DNA of 64,000 bases, from positions 62,001-126,000 of the forward strand of contig NZ_WJXZ01000015.1 of NCBI RefSeq assembly GCF_009668025.1. The letters are read 5' to 3'. Positions within the stretch are counted from its first letter, which is position 1, and the number at the start of each line of letters is the position of its first letter. This document shows positions 25,473 to 35,298 of this stretch, piece by piece. The stretch comes from Larkinella terrae (GTDB taxonomy: Bacteria; Bacteroidota; Bacteroidia; Cytophagales; Spirosomataceae). The notes below the pieces were generated by a model that was not told the DNA's origin, ran no database searches, and saw only the letters and a list, made by a program, of their open reading frames with translations. Position numbers and translations under genes: made by a program.

Positions 25473-27791
25473 TTACTCATGCACCTCTTCGGCAGCTTCC
25501 GGCTGCTCCACCGGCGGTTCCGGTTCGAGCGGTTTTTCGTTGACGAATAACTTGGCCTGCATGACTTCTTTTTGCGTAACCTCGAAGAATTTTTTCTGAA
25601 TATTGAACGGCTGTTCGAGCTCGTCTTCGACGCAGCATTTTACGTATTCACCGTCTTCGTGAAGTTCGTAAGCGTTAACGTTATCGCGCAGGTTGTAGTC
25701 CAGCAAGTGAATGGCCTGTTGTTTTACCCGTTTGTCGACCAGCAGGAATAAGGACTCAATGCGTCGGTCGAAACTGCGAACCATCACGTCGGCGCTACCT
25801 CCGTAAATCTTCGGATCGTCGTTGTTGTGGAAATAAAATAAGCGGGTATGTTCCAGAAAATCACCGACAATCGAGCGCACGGTAATGTTTTCGCTCAATC
25901 CCTGCCGGTGTGGGCGCAGGCAGCAGATACCGCGCACGATCAGCCGGATGGGCACCCCCGCCTGCGAGGCCTTGTAAAGCTCGTCGATCACTTCCTGATC
26001 TTCCAGCGAGTTGATTTTGATGCAAATACCGCTCGACAAACCCTGTTTTGCATTTTCAGACTCGGCCCGGATCAGCTTGACGAGTTGCTTCCGCATATCG
26101 CGCGGAGCCGTAATCAAATACTGGTAATCGTTGGGCAGTGAATGTCCGGTAATAACGTTGAAGAACTCCGAAATATCGTGTGTATAGACCTCATCGGTTG
26201 TCAGCAGGCCAATGTCGGTATACAGTTTCGACGTTTCTTCGTTATAGTTTCCACTCGATAAATGCGCGTAACGAACCACCCGCTGACCTTCATTGCGAAC
26301 GATCAGCAATAGCTTTGTATGCGTCTTATAACTACTGATTCCGTAAATCACGAAACAGCCTGCTTTCTGCAATCGCTGAGCCTCACGGATGTTATTTTCT
26401 TCATCAAACCGGGCCTTTACTTCAAATAAAACCGAAACGTGTTTCCCGTTTTCGGCGGCTTTCAGCAAAGCTTCGGTTACCCGCGAGCGTTTGGCTAATC
26501 GATAGATTGTCAACTTGATAGCCAGGACATTCGGATCTTCGGCGGCTTGCTCCAATAATGAAATGACCGGCTCAAAGTTGTTGTAAGGATGGTGCAGCAG
26601 AATATCGCGCTCCTTCATCAACTCGAAAATATCCGTATTTTTCTCCCGGCGCATACCCAGGGCCGGAACCGGCGCGGGAGGTGCGGGCAGCTCGTCGTGG
26701 AACTCCGGGTGTCTGATAACTTGCCAGAGGCTCGTGTAATCAATCAGCTCGCCGTTCTCGAAAAAATTGAATTCGTCGATTTCCCACCGCTTTTTGAGCA
26801 GATTGATCATCCAGTCCGACGCATTCGGCTCGATTTCGACCCGAACGACCCGGCCCAACCGGCGGTTTTTGATTTTCTGCTTGATTTCGTCGATGAAGTC
26901 GGTTTCGATATCGTCGCTTTCTTCCAGCGTAAAATCACCGTTTCGCGTAATCCGCATCAGATTGACCGAGTCGATTTCCACATTCCGGTATAACTTCTTG
27001 ATTTCCTGGCGGATGATTTCCTCAATCGGCAGAAAACAGGTCTCGTCGTGCCGCTCAAACGGCATGAAGCGCGGAAGGTTGGCCGGAATCTGAACAAACG
27101 ACAGGCGTTGATTTTCATCATCATCACCGGCTTTGACCGGACGATTGGGATCTTGAGTAACAACGCTGAAAATCAGAACTTTCGCCAACAGTATCGGAAA
27201 AGTGTGCGTATAATCGTATACCATCGGCGTCAGCATCGGGTAGATGGTCCGGTCGAAATAGTCCACCGCCTTCGCCCGCTCCTCTTCGTTCAGATCTTCA
27301 AGTCCGATAAAGCGAAAATCAATGTCCTTGAAGGAATTTTTCAGCTCACCAAAAACCGCCAGCTGATCTTTGCTAAACTGCTGGGCCGCCGTCATCAGGG
27401 CTTTCCGGAACGGGATCTCCCGCAAGCCGGAATAGTCGACACGCTCCTTGCCGTAGTCAAGGTAATTGTATAAGCTGCCGATTCGAATGGTGAAAAACTC
27501 GTCGAGGTTCGAAGCTGTAATGGCCAGAAACTTGAGTCGATCGAGGAGATGACGCTCGGGATTACGGGCCTGATCCAATACCCGCGCATTGAATTTCAGC
27601 CAGCTCAGGTCACGGCTGATGTAATTACTCTGGTCGATTACGTTCGCCAGTTTTTCGTTAATTTTCATGGCCTTACCGTCTTCCGATTCCGACGGTAAAG
27701 TTACTTTTCGACCCGAGAAAAACGAGAAAATATTTCCGAAAGAACTCTTTCGGTCAATGTTATCATTTTGTGAAGAATTTTTGCCGTTCAT
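25473..27791 (-). CDS. ppk1: Polyphosphate kinase 1
   Basis: 772 residues. It makes polyphosphate from ATP, and the reverse. Domain order N, H, C1, C2 is visible: ISRDLSWLKFNARVLDQA begins the conserved part at about residue 57, and the autophosphorylated His lies in YAHLSSGNYNEETSKLYTD, with a second conserved His in FLEHTRLFYFHN. The N-terminal ~45 residues (Ser/Asn/Lys-rich, with FGNIFSFFSGRK) precede the usual PPK1 start; a shorter start at MKINEKLANVID is possible. The C-terminal tail is Pro/Glu-rich. Monocistronic. Confidence 0.95.
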   Translation of the reverse strand: MNGKNSSQNDNIDRKSSFGNIFSFFSGRKVTLPSESEDGKAMKINEKLANVIDQSNYISRDLSWLKFNARVLDQARNPERHLLDRLKFLAITASNLDEFFTIRIGSLYNYLDYGKERVDYSGLREIPFRKALMTAAQQFSKDQLAVFGELKNSFKDIDFRFIGLEDLNEEERAKAVDYFDRTIYPMLTPMVYDYTHTFPILLAKVLIFSVVTQDPNRPVKAGDDDENQRLSFVQIPANLPRFMPFERHDETCFLPIEEIIRQEIKKLYRNVEIDSVNLMRITRNGDFTLEESDDIETDFIDEIKQKIKNRRLGRVVRVEIEPNASDWMINLLKKRWEIDEFNFFENGELIDYTSLWQVIRHPEFHDELPAPPAPVPALGMRREKNTDIFELMKERDILLHHPYNNFEPVISLLEQAAEDPNVLAIKLTIYRLAKRSRVTEALLKAAENGKHVSVLFEVKARFDEENNIREAQRLQKAGCFVIYGISSYKTHTKLLLIVRNEGQRVVRYAHLSSGNYNEETSKLYTDIGLLTTDEVYTHDISEFFNVITGHSLPNDYQYLITAPRDMRKQLVKLIRAESENAKQGLSSGICIKINSLEDQEVIDELYKASQAGVPIRLIVRGICCLRPHRQGLSENITVRSIVGDFLEHTRLFYFHNNDDPKIYGGSADVMVRSFDRRIESLFLLVDKRVKQQAIHLLDYNLRDNVNAYELHEDGEYVKCCVEDELEQPFNIQKKFFEVTQKEVMQAKLFVNEKPLEPEPPVEQPEAAEEVHE

Positions 27792-27933
27792 AGTTAGGGT
27801 GGACTACTTGTTAATAAGTAACGCACTAAGTAATAACTTCGTACGGGATTTTTAGTTATCGGCCCCATCTACCGGTTTATACAATCAGATTTTGTACCAG
27901 ATTAGTAGTATATACAAAAACCCGCTAAAAAAA

Positions 27934-27954
27934 AAGCGGGCGAACAGCCCGCTT
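27934..27954 (-). terminator. gyrB terminator
   Basis: AAGCGGGC, loop GAACA, GCCCGCTT (27934-27954), with a long A run on its left, i.e. a T-run on the minus strand just after the gyrB stop. T residues on the other side make it potentially bidirectional. Confidence 0.85.
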
Positions 27955-27958
27955 TTTC

Positions 27959-29959
27959 TTATACGTCAACTTTTGCGTACTTGGCGTTTCGTTCGATGAA
28001 CTCTCGACGGGGAGCCACTTCATCGCCCATGAGGGTCGAAAAGACGTGGTCCGATTCGGCGGCCGACTCAATCGTGACCCGTTTCAGGCTCCGTTTGGTG
28101 GGGTCCATCGTCGTACTCCACAACTGTTCGGGGTTCATTTCACCCAGACCTTTGTAGCGTTGTACGTTCACGTTTTCCTCCCGACCCGATCCGGCCAGTT
28201 CACGGACAGCGGCTTCGCGCTGCTGTTCCGTCCAGCAATACCGTTCTTCTTTTCCCTTCTTCACGAGGTAGAACGGCGGCTGGGCGATGTACAGAAAACC
28301 GTTCTCGATCAGCGACCGCATGTGGCGGAAAAACAGGGTCAGAATCAGCGTCCGGATGTGGCTGCCGTCGACGTCGGCATCAGTCATGATGATGACGCGG
28401 TGGTAGCGCAGTTTTTCCAGGTTCATCACGGTTTCCCCGTTCACGCGTTCGTAGCGAATCCCGAGGGCGGTGATGATATTCTTGATTTCTTCGTTTTCAT
28501 AAATCTTGTGCTCCAGCGCTTTCTCCACGTTCAGGATTTTACCCCGCAGCGGCAGAATGGCCTGGAAAGCCCGATTCCGGCCCTGTTTGGCCGAACCGCC
28601 CGCCGAGTCACCCTCGACCAGGTAGATTTCGCAGTTTTCCGGGTTCGTATCCGAACAGTCAGCCAGTTTACCCGGCAATCCCATGCCGCTCATGAAGTCC
28701 TTACGGTCGGTCATGATGCGTTTGTAGGCCAGATCGGCGGCAATCCGGGCCTGAGCCGAAATCAACACTTTCCGTACAATCGACGCGGCTTCTTTCGGGT
28801 GTTCTTCCAGCCACATTTCGAGCATTTCGGCCACCGTCGAACTTACCGCTCCCACCACGTCGCTGTTTCCCAGTTTCGTCTTGGTTTGGCCTTCAAACTG
28901 AGGTTCAGCCACTTTCACCGAAATAACGGCGGTAAGCCCCTTACGGAAGTCACTGCCGTCGAACGCGACCTTACCGGAATTTTTACCCAGCAGATGCGCA
29001 TTGCGTTCAGCGTACGCTTTCAGAATCCGGGTCAGTGCCGTCCGGAAACCCTGAACGTGCGTTCCGCCTTCGATGGTATTGATGTTGTTGACGTACGATG
29101 AAATATTCTCTCCTGCTTCGAGGTTATACACCATCGCCACCTGAACCGGCGTCGAACCGGTTTCCCGCTCCATGTAGATGGGATCCATTCCTTCGAGCGA
29201 AGGGCGGTTTTCGTCGACGTATTTGACGAACTCGGTCAAGCCGCCTTCCGAATAAAATTCGGTTTTCAGCGGTTCGCCCTGCTCATTCAGGTCACGGAGA
29301 TCCGTCAGGGTAATGCGAATTCCCTTGTTCAGGAAGGCCAGTTCGCGTAAACGACCGGCTACGGTATCGTATTTGTATACGGTTTCGGTAAAAATGGATT
29401 CATCGGGCTTGAAGCGGATCGTCGTTCCGGTATCTTCAGCGGTTCCGATTTCGCGAACGGGGTACACAGGCGCACCAATGTGGTATTCCTGTTCGAATAC
29501 TTTGCCTTCGCGATGTACTTCAACGTGCAGGGTGGTCGAGAGTGCATTCACGCAGGAAACCCCCACACCGTGCAAACCGCCGGATACTTTGTAGGTATCC
29601 TTGTCAAATTTACCACCGGCGTGCAGCACGGTCATGACCACTTCGAGGGCCGACTTCCCTAATTTTGCGTGCATCCCGGTCGGAATGCCCCGGCCATTAT
29701 CCTTAACCGTTATGGAATTATCTTCATTTATTATTACCTGAATCGTATCACAGTAACCGGCCAACGCTTCGTCAATTGAGTTGTCAACGACTTCCCAAAT
29801 CAGGTGGTGCAATCCCTTGATACCAACATCTCCGATGTACATGGCCGGTCTTTTGCGGACGGCTTCAAGACCTTCCAGTACCTGGATATTGTCTGCATCG
29901 TAATTACCTTTCGATCGTTCTTCTGGTGCGATGTCGGCTTCAATCAATTCGTTTGTCAT
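27959..29959 (-). CDS. gyrB: DNA gyrase subunit B
   Basis: 666 residues from ATG 29959 (MTNELIEADIAPEERSKGNY). The GHKL ATPase domain has EVVDNSIDEALAGY, DNGRGIPTGMH and GGLHGVGVSCVNALS; the TOPRIM domain has EGDSAGGSAKQGRNR and DADVDGSHIRTLIL; the C-terminus ends EFIERNAKYAKVDV. Length and sequence fit the short Bacteroidota GyrB rather than ParE. It supplies ATP hydrolysis for negative supercoiling with GyrA (not in the window). The TTG start nine bases upstream is unlikely. Confidence 0.96.
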   Translation of the reverse strand: MTNELIEADIAPEERSKGNYDADNIQVLEGLEAVRKRPAMYIGDVGIKGLHHLIWEVVDNSIDEALAGYCDTIQVIINEDNSITVKDNGRGIPTGMHAKLGKSALEVVMTVLHAGGKFDKDTYKVSGGLHGVGVSCVNALSTTLHVEVHREGKVFEQEYHIGAPVYPVREIGTAEDTGTTIRFKPDESIFTETVYKYDTVAGRLRELAFLNKGIRITLTDLRDLNEQGEPLKTEFYSEGGLTEFVKYVDENRPSLEGMDPIYMERETGSTPVQVAMVYNLEAGENISSYVNNINTIEGGTHVQGFRTALTRILKAYAERNAHLLGKNSGKVAFDGSDFRKGLTAVISVKVAEPQFEGQTKTKLGNSDVVGAVSSTVAEMLEMWLEEHPKEAASIVRKVLISAQARIAADLAYKRIMTDRKDFMSGMGLPGKLADCSDTNPENCEIYLVEGDSAGGSAKQGRNRAFQAILPLRGKILNVEKALEHKIYENEEIKNIITALGIRYERVNGETVMNLEKLRYHRVIIMTDADVDGSHIRTLILTLFFRHMRSLIENGFLYIAQPPFYLVKKGKEERYCWTEQQREAAVRELAGSGREENVNVQRYKGLGEMNPEQLWSTTMDPTKRSLKRVTIESAAESDHVFSTLMGDEVAPRREFIERNAKYAKVDV

Positions 29960-30404
29960 AGAATGCAATCAGTATAATCCCGATTTACGGAATTGTTATA
30001 AGAAATGCGGTTAAATAGGCGTTTACGGATAGTAAAAATACAAAATTTTCGGGTCATTTCCTAACCCCATTCTGCTTCACGTATAAATATACCTACAAAA
30101 CAATGGACAGCAAAATTTTGTGGCTACTAAAAGCAGCGAAAATGGCCGGTAATCTGCATTTTTACGCACATTCAGAGCCCGGGAACGGTGCTTGAATTAG
30201 TCAACCCATTCACTTATTCATAACCCACTCATACTCTTTTTGTTAGTAGAATCAAGAGGATCTTCCTGTACATGCCGGTAAGGTCTGGAGTCTGACAAAA
30301 CCGGGGAATTAAATCTTCGTTTTTTCCGGACTAAACGATTTCTAAACTAAACCAACCCGGTTTTCGTCTATCTAAAGTCAACATCTTTAAAGAATACCAA
30401 TTCC
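29960..30404. other. Gene-free divergent region between gyrB and a lipoprotein gene
   Basis: 445 bp. The gyrB-proximal 100 bp are AT-rich and probably carry its promoter (TATTTTTA on the minus strand near 30040 is a weak -7 candidate). No open frame, RNA gene or repeat was recognised in the rest. Confidence 0.4.
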
Positions 30405-31022
30405 ATGAGAAAATTATTGTTTTTCCTAGCTATTTCCGCTCTCGCACTGATCTTCACCCAATGCAGCGTCAACCGACAGATTTCGCAGGCAAAGGCCCTC
30501 GGCGATTGCAAATTTCACATCACGTCGGCCGACAGCGTTTACCTGTCCGGTATCGATGTCCGGAAACTGAAAAATCTGGAAGATCTGAACCCCATGAAGT
30601 ACCCGCAACTCGCGACGGGGTTCATGACGAAAAGCATTCCCATCAGCGCCCGGCTCAACATCGACATCACGAACCCCACTAACAAAACGGCCGCCATCGA
30701 CCAGTTGGAATATAAGATTTTACTGGCCGAACAGGAGCTATTCAACGGTTTCGTGAACCAGCGCATCGAAGTGGCACCGGGCGGTGCCTCACGCGTTCCG
30801 GTTAAGCTGAATGCCAATGCCTACAAGCTGATGACCGACGATAAAACGCGGGATGCGTTCACGGATCTGGTTCGGAACATGAGCGGTTCCAACAACTCCA
30901 AGTCGTCGAGGCTGACGATCAAAATCAAACCGACCCTGGCTTTAGGCAACAAAAAAGTCGATTACCCCGGTTATATCACGATCGATCAGGAGGTTACCAG
31001 CAAGATGTTTTTGGGACAGTGA
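30405..31022 (+). CDS. LEA14-like (LEA type 2) lipoprotein
   Basis: 205 residues; lipobox IFTQC near residue 20. The middle, about residues 80-140, has the LEA14/WHy signature: SARLNIDITNPTNKTAAIDQ, then LEYKILLAEQELFNG and VAPGGASRVPVKL, an Ig-like beta sandwich. Function in bacteria is unclear; it may be an envelope stress or structural protein. It converges on the LytTR regulator with an inverted-word cluster between. Confidence 0.8.
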   Translation: MRKLLFFLAISALALIFTQCSVNRQISQAKALGDCKFHITSADSVYLSGIDVRKLKNLEDLNPMKYPQLATGFMTKSIPISARLNIDITNPTNKTAAIDQLEYKILLAEQELFNGFVNQRIEVAPGGASRVPVKLNANAYKLMTDDKTRDAFTDLVRNMSGSNNSKSSRLTIKIKPTLALGNKKVDYPGYITIDQEVTSKMFLGQ

Positions 31023-31030
31023 AGGGGGAA

Positions 31031-31126
31031 ATGACCATTGACGACTGACCATCGACCATCGTCTTTGTCCATCGTCAATGGTCTATTGTCAAAAGTAAAA
31101 ACGATAGACAATCGTCAATGGTCAAT
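31031..31126. repeat. Intergenic inverted-word cluster
   Basis: GACCATTGACG (31033-31043) has exact reverse complements at 31073-31083 and 31113-31123, with further degenerate repeats of the word between. The same word recurs in the cluster at 60336-60420. It fills the gap between two convergent stop codons and may act as a bidirectional transcript end. Confidence 0.75.
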
Positions 31127-31929
31127 CATGAATAACTTTCCTCCACTTTCCAGACATTACTGGCGTAAATGAGGAGTTCGCGGACGCGGTTTCCGAGCAC
31201 CAGGCGGCATTTGGGGCGGGCGCCTTTTTCGAGGTAGCTGATGGCTTCCCGGTTCAGGATGTGGCTTTTGCCGATGCGAATGAAATGATCCGGCGGCAGC
31301 AGTTTTTCGAGCGTATCCAGCGTCAGATTCGGCACGTTCAGGTGTTCCTGCCTGGAGCAATAAACATTGATCTGCTTGTTGGCCGACTCGCAGTACATGA
31401 TATCGGCCACCTCGATGCGGTGCAGCGCCACTGAATTCTGAAACGTCAAAAACCGGGGACCCGACGGAACACCCAGCTCCGGATTGTGACTGAACGCCTT
31501 TTCCAACTGCGCCGTTAGCTCCAGCTCATGTTCTTTGTCCGCTTTCCATTTGTTGTAAAACAGCCGGAATTTATCCTTCAGCAAGAGCGGATCGATGGGT
31601 TTGACCACGAAATCGGAATGCAGATGCGGGGCCGCCTTCTGGACCGCCGTCAGGGCGTCGTCGGGATAACCGGAGACGAAAATGACGCCGTAGAAACGCT
31701 GCTGCTTCGTGAGTTCGTCCAGCAGTTCAAAACCGCTGCGGATCGGCATTTTTATATCCAGAAAAATCAGATCCGGTTTTTGCTCCTCAATCAGATCAAG
31801 GCCCTCCGTAACGTTACCGGCTTCGCCCACCACGCTTACTTCGGCGACCGAGGAAAGCATGTTCCGGAGCGTTCGACGAACCGGAAGTTCATCGTCAATA
31901 ATGACAGACCGTACAATTAATGGGTTCAT
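31126..31929 (-). CDS. LytTR-family response regulator
   Basis: 267 residues from ATG 31929 (MNPLIVRSVIIDDELPVRRT); an in-frame ATG at 31959 is an alternative. The receiver domain has DDE acidic pocket, phospho-Asp in LIFLDIKMP, and Lys in FVVKPIDP. The C-terminal LytTR DNA-binding domain, about residues 155-260, has FIRIGKSHILNREAISYLE. It follows the sensor kinase gene by about 34 bp (or 4 bp if the earlier start is used), so the two form a cognate pair. Confidence 0.92.
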   Translation of the reverse strand: MNPLIVRSVIIDDELPVRRTLRNMLSSVAEVSVVGEAGNVTEGLDLIEEQKPDLIFLDIKMPIRSGFELLDELTKQQRFYGVIFVSGYPDDALTAVQKAAPHLHSDFVVKPIDPLLLKDKFRLFYNKWKADKEHELELTAQLEKAFSHNPELGVPSGPRFLTFQNSVALHRIEVADIMYCESANKQINVYCSRQEHLNVPNLTLDTLEKLLPPDHFIRIGKSHILNREAISYLEKGARPKCRLVLGNRVRELLIYASNVWKVEESYS

Positions 31930-31963
31930 GGAAATGGAATGTTGTCGAAAAATCAGCATACCG

Positions 31964-34900
31964 TTATTCGGAATCGACCGTGTTCTCTTCCGGCGGTAAA
32001 ACCGGGTGCAGCGGCAAAATGGCCACCAGTCGCACGCCCGTCACCCCGATTTCCGGATCGGTCAGATCGGTTACGTGCTGCGAGCTTTTCAGATCGTTGT
32101 ATTGGTTAAGCTGGTCAAAAACCGCCTGAATGATGTTCAGCCCGCGCCCCGTACTCCGGCGTCGGTAGAGTTTGGCTTTTTCCAGGCCAACGCCATTATC
32201 TTCCACTTTAACGACCAGACTTCCGGCTGATTCACAGACAGATACATTCACAAAACCGCCATCCGGTTTATTCTCCAAACCGTGCTTGATCGAATTGGAA
32301 ACGTAACCCTGAATGATCATCTTCGGCAGGCTGGTGTCCATCGGAATGTTTTCTTCCACGGTGATCGTAAACGTAATCCGGTCGCCAAACCGCAGGCGTT
32401 CCAGGTCCAGGTAATTCTGAACAAAGGCCAGTTCTTCACGCAACGACCAGAAAACCCGGCTGCGGGTCATAAGCTGATTGCGAAAAATCGAACCAAATTT
32501 AGCCAGATAACTCACCACCCGATCCGGATCAGCTTCGTAGGTGATTGACTGAATGGCCGTCAGGAAGTTGGCAACAAAGTGCGGATCGATCTGATTGGTG
32601 ATGGCTTTGACCTCCAGCAACGCCCGTTTTCGGCTGGCTTCGGCCAGTTCGCGCCGGATTTCGGCCTCCTGCTTCTCCCGTTTGACGGCTTCAATCTCCA
32701 GTTGGGCCATCCGGCGCTGAAGCTGAAGCCGTTTCAACCGGCGTTGCGCCAACAACCGCACCTGCCGCAGCCGCCCGTAAAACAGCCCACCCACCATCAG
32801 GATGATGCCCAGCGTCCGGAACCACCAGGTTGCGTACCAGGGCGGAGCAATCCGAAATTCCTGCACAACGGGCTGGGTGTTCCAGAGTCCTTCCGCCCGC
32901 AACACCTGAACCGTCAGGCGGTAGGTACCGTCGCTCAGGTTTTGCAAAATAATCGAATTTTCCCGGATCGGTTTCGACCACTCGGGCATTGTTGGGTTCC
33001 CGTCAAGACGTTCCAGCCGGTATTGATAAGTCGTATTGGTCAGCAAGTTGCGAACGCCGTTTTCCTGCAACCGCACTTCCAGGTCATTTTCGCTGGATTT
33101 GAACCAGAGTTCATCGTTGGAAGGCGTCACGACCCGGCCGGAGCGCATGTCCCGAAACGCCTGAATTCGGGCCGGAACCGGTTTTAACAACTGAAAAAGC
33201 CGTTTTTCCGAAATCATCATCATGCGGTCGCGGGTAGCCACCCACAAGCGGTTGCGCGAGTCGAGCAGGATACCGTTGAAAATGCACTGACTTCCCCGAA
33301 AACCATTTTCCTGATCAAAATAAGCTACCCATTCTTCACCGGTTTCGTAAAACCGTTCCATATCGAACACAAACAGTCCTTCCAGCGTACCGACCAGCAG
33401 GTAACGCCCCAGCGGGCGGGCGTAGGTGATGGTTCGCTGGATAAAACCGGGGGCAATGTGCCGGTATTTCCTGTAGTCGTAAAACCAGAGCCCTTCACCA
33501 GTCGTCAGCCACAGATTTCCGCGTTTATCCCGCCGGATTTCGGCGATCGTGGCGGTCGGTAAACCTTTATTGGCTTTGGTCAGTTGGCGAAACGAACGGC
33601 CCGAACCATTCCACAGCAGCGACTTTGTTAACCCGCAAATCCAGAATCGTCCGAATTTATCGGTTTCGATGGACTCGTACTGATCAGGCGGAATCGGCAC
33701 CACCTCCTGCAGCGCCATCGTCCGACGGTTGTAAATGAATAAATGCCGGGTCGACACGAAGAGGTAGCGGTTTCGTCGAACATCGTCGTAAAATCCCAGC
33801 GCCAGCGTGATCGTATCGGAGCCGGGAAAACGCTGAAAAGTAGTTCCGTCGTACCGGTAAATCCCTTTCTGCGGTTCGGCAAACAGAATCAGGTTCCCGT
33901 TGGCATCTATCCGGCTCGAGGGCTGAAAATGAACGGCGGGCATGGCCTTCCGGTAGTTCAGATCGGGAACAATCCCTTTTTTGGTCAGGCGACTGAGTCC
34001 TTTTCCCCACGAACCAAACCAGATGACGCCCTTCCGATCTTCCACAACGCTGTTGGTTTCCTCGAGCCAGCCTTCCGATTGATTGAAATACTGCCAGCCG
34101 CTCATTTTGATATTCACCAGGCCGTGGTGGGAGGTCCCAACCCAGAGGTCACCGCGCCGGTCGAACAACAGGCGGTTTACCGGCGAGGTACTGATGTTTG
34201 AATTGGTTACGGTTTTTCCATCGTACCAGCAAATGTCCAGGTCGGCACCGGTTTTCTGAAAAGCCAGTTCGCCGTTCAAGCCCATGGCGCAAATCGTCAG
34301 CTGCGACGACGGTACCGGCACATCGTAGAACTTGCTAACGGTTTGTCCTTCAATCCGATATACCGCTGAGCCTGCCCGGGCGTAAAAATGCCCCGCCGGA
34401 TCCTTCAGCAGTTGATTCAGCGGGAGTTTGTCCGTCAATAAGGTGAGCTTTTGATTCTTCAGCTCCCACAACCGACCTTCGGCGGTCAGCAGCAAAATCC
34501 GGCGATTCGGCCAGTCGGTCAGGATGCCACGGAACCGCTGTTCCGGATTGGTGAAAAACCGCCGGGTTACATCCTGCATTCGGTCTTTCTTCCAGCAGTA
34601 AAGCCGTTGGCCTACGGTTTCGTCTTCGGCCCGGGCCGCGAACCAAAGGTTGTTTTCGTGGTCGGCGGTCATAAAAACCACCTGTTGTTGCGGTTCCCGG
34701 CGTCCGTATTCAACTGCAAACTCTTTAATAGTCAGGCCTGTAGCGGTGATGTTATTCATCCGGAATAACCGATGGCCCGCGCAGGCCCAAACCGTTCCGT
34801 CGGGCGAATCGGCCAGGTTATCGCCCCCGTCCGGCAATGCCGGTAGTTGTCGCTGGTTGATAATCGGCGCAACACCGTTGAAATAATTTAGTCCAAAATA

Positions 34901-35095
34901 CGTCCCGATCCAGATTCGGCCGACTCGATCCTGATACAAACCCGAAACGTAGACGTAGGATAAGCCGTCGTAGACGCCATAAGTCCGGTCGGAAAATTGC
35001 TGCGCCAGGCCCGCAATTGCCCAGCAGCAACTGACCAGTCCGAGCAGGACCCGGGTCAGGCAGTAGTTTCGCGACGGGAAGAATTGGCTAACCAT
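31964..35095 (-). CDS. Propeller-sensor histidine kinase (LytS/His_kinase type)
   Basis: About 1043 residues from ATG 35095, with a signal peptide (LLGLVSCCWAIAGLAQQF). A long periplasmic region made of two-component-regulator propeller repeats (VGRIWIGTYFGLNYFNG, KGVIWFGSWGKGLSRL, RGNLWLTTGEGLWFYDY) is followed by a Y_Y_Y Ig-like domain, one membrane span (RTLGIILMVGGLFYG), a basic coiled coil, a PF06580-type phosphoacceptor (NQIDPHFVANFLTAIQSI) and an ATPase domain (VEDNGVGL). It senses an unknown, perhaps glycan-like, periplasmic signal and signals to the LytTR regulator downstream. No SusC/D or glycan genes adjoin it. Confidence 0.92.
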   Translation of the reverse strand: MVSQFFPSRNYCLTRVLLGLVSCCWAIAGLAQQFSDRTYGVYDGLSYVYVSGLYQDRVGRIWIGTYFGLNYFNGVAPIINQRQLPALPDGGDNLADSPDGTVWACAGHRLFRMNNITATGLTIKEFAVEYGRREPQQQVVFMTADHENNLWFAARAEDETVGQRLYCWKKDRMQDVTRRFFTNPEQRFRGILTDWPNRRILLLTAEGRLWELKNQKLTLLTDKLPLNQLLKDPAGHFYARAGSAVYRIEGQTVSKFYDVPVPSSQLTICAMGLNGELAFQKTGADLDICWYDGKTVTNSNISTSPVNRLLFDRRGDLWVGTSHHGLVNIKMSGWQYFNQSEGWLEETNSVVEDRKGVIWFGSWGKGLSRLTKKGIVPDLNYRKAMPAVHFQPSSRIDANGNLILFAEPQKGIYRYDGTTFQRFPGSDTITLALGFYDDVRRNRYLFVSTRHLFIYNRRTMALQEVVPIPPDQYESIETDKFGRFWICGLTKSLLWNGSGRSFRQLTKANKGLPTATIAEIRRDKRGNLWLTTGEGLWFYDYRKYRHIAPGFIQRTITYARPLGRYLLVGTLEGLFVFDMERFYETGEEWVAYFDQENGFRGSQCIFNGILLDSRNRLWVATRDRMMMISEKRLFQLLKPVPARIQAFRDMRSGRVVTPSNDELWFKSSENDLEVRLQENGVRNLLTNTTYQYRLERLDGNPTMPEWSKPIRENSIILQNLSDGTYRLTVQVLRAEGLWNTQPVVQEFRIAPPWYATWWFRTLGIILMVGGLFYGRLRQVRLLAQRRLKRLQLQRRMAQLEIEAVKREKQEAEIRRELAEASRKRALLEVKAITNQIDPHFVANFLTAIQSITYEADPDRVVSYLAKFGSIFRNQLMTRSRVFWSLREELAFVQNYLDLERLRFGDRITFTITVEENIPMDTSLPKMIIQGYVSNSIKHGLENKPDGGFVNVSVCESAGSLVVKVEDNGVGLEKAKLYRRRSTGRGLNIIQAVFDQLNQYNDLKSSQHVTDLTDPEIGVTGVRLVAILPLHPVLPPEENTVDSE

Positions 35096-35230
35096 TACGG
35101 TGTAAAAATGATGACAGTCAATGTACGAAGGATGGCGCGGTATCACAACGGCCACGAATCGGACCCGACGAAAAGGGCTTTTCGGACGATCTAATATCCC
35201 CGTCAGTTCCTATCTTTTCATACGGGCAAA

Positions 35231-35260
35231 AAAAAGCCGTACGGTGAGGTACGGCTTTTT
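35231..35260 (-). terminator. Intrinsic terminator of the small lipoprotein gene
   Basis: AAAAAGCCGTAC, loop GGTGAG, GTACGGCTTTTT (35231-35260); a perfect 12-bp stem with an A run at its left edge (T-run on the minus strand). It may work on both strands. Confidence 0.85.
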
Positions 35261-35298
35261 GAGGATCATGATGTGTGAATACGCCAATGTGATTCTGC

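Noticed and set aside
28046-29101. 351-residue plus-strand frame antisense to gyrB
   Set aside because: Shadow frame rich in His, Phe, Val and Arg; gyrB is certain on the other strand.
27959-29959. parE (topoisomerase IV) instead of gyrB
   Set aside because: Length, TOPRIM context (EGDSAGGSAKQGRNR) and C-terminal ending fit the short GyrB of Bacteroidota better than ParE.
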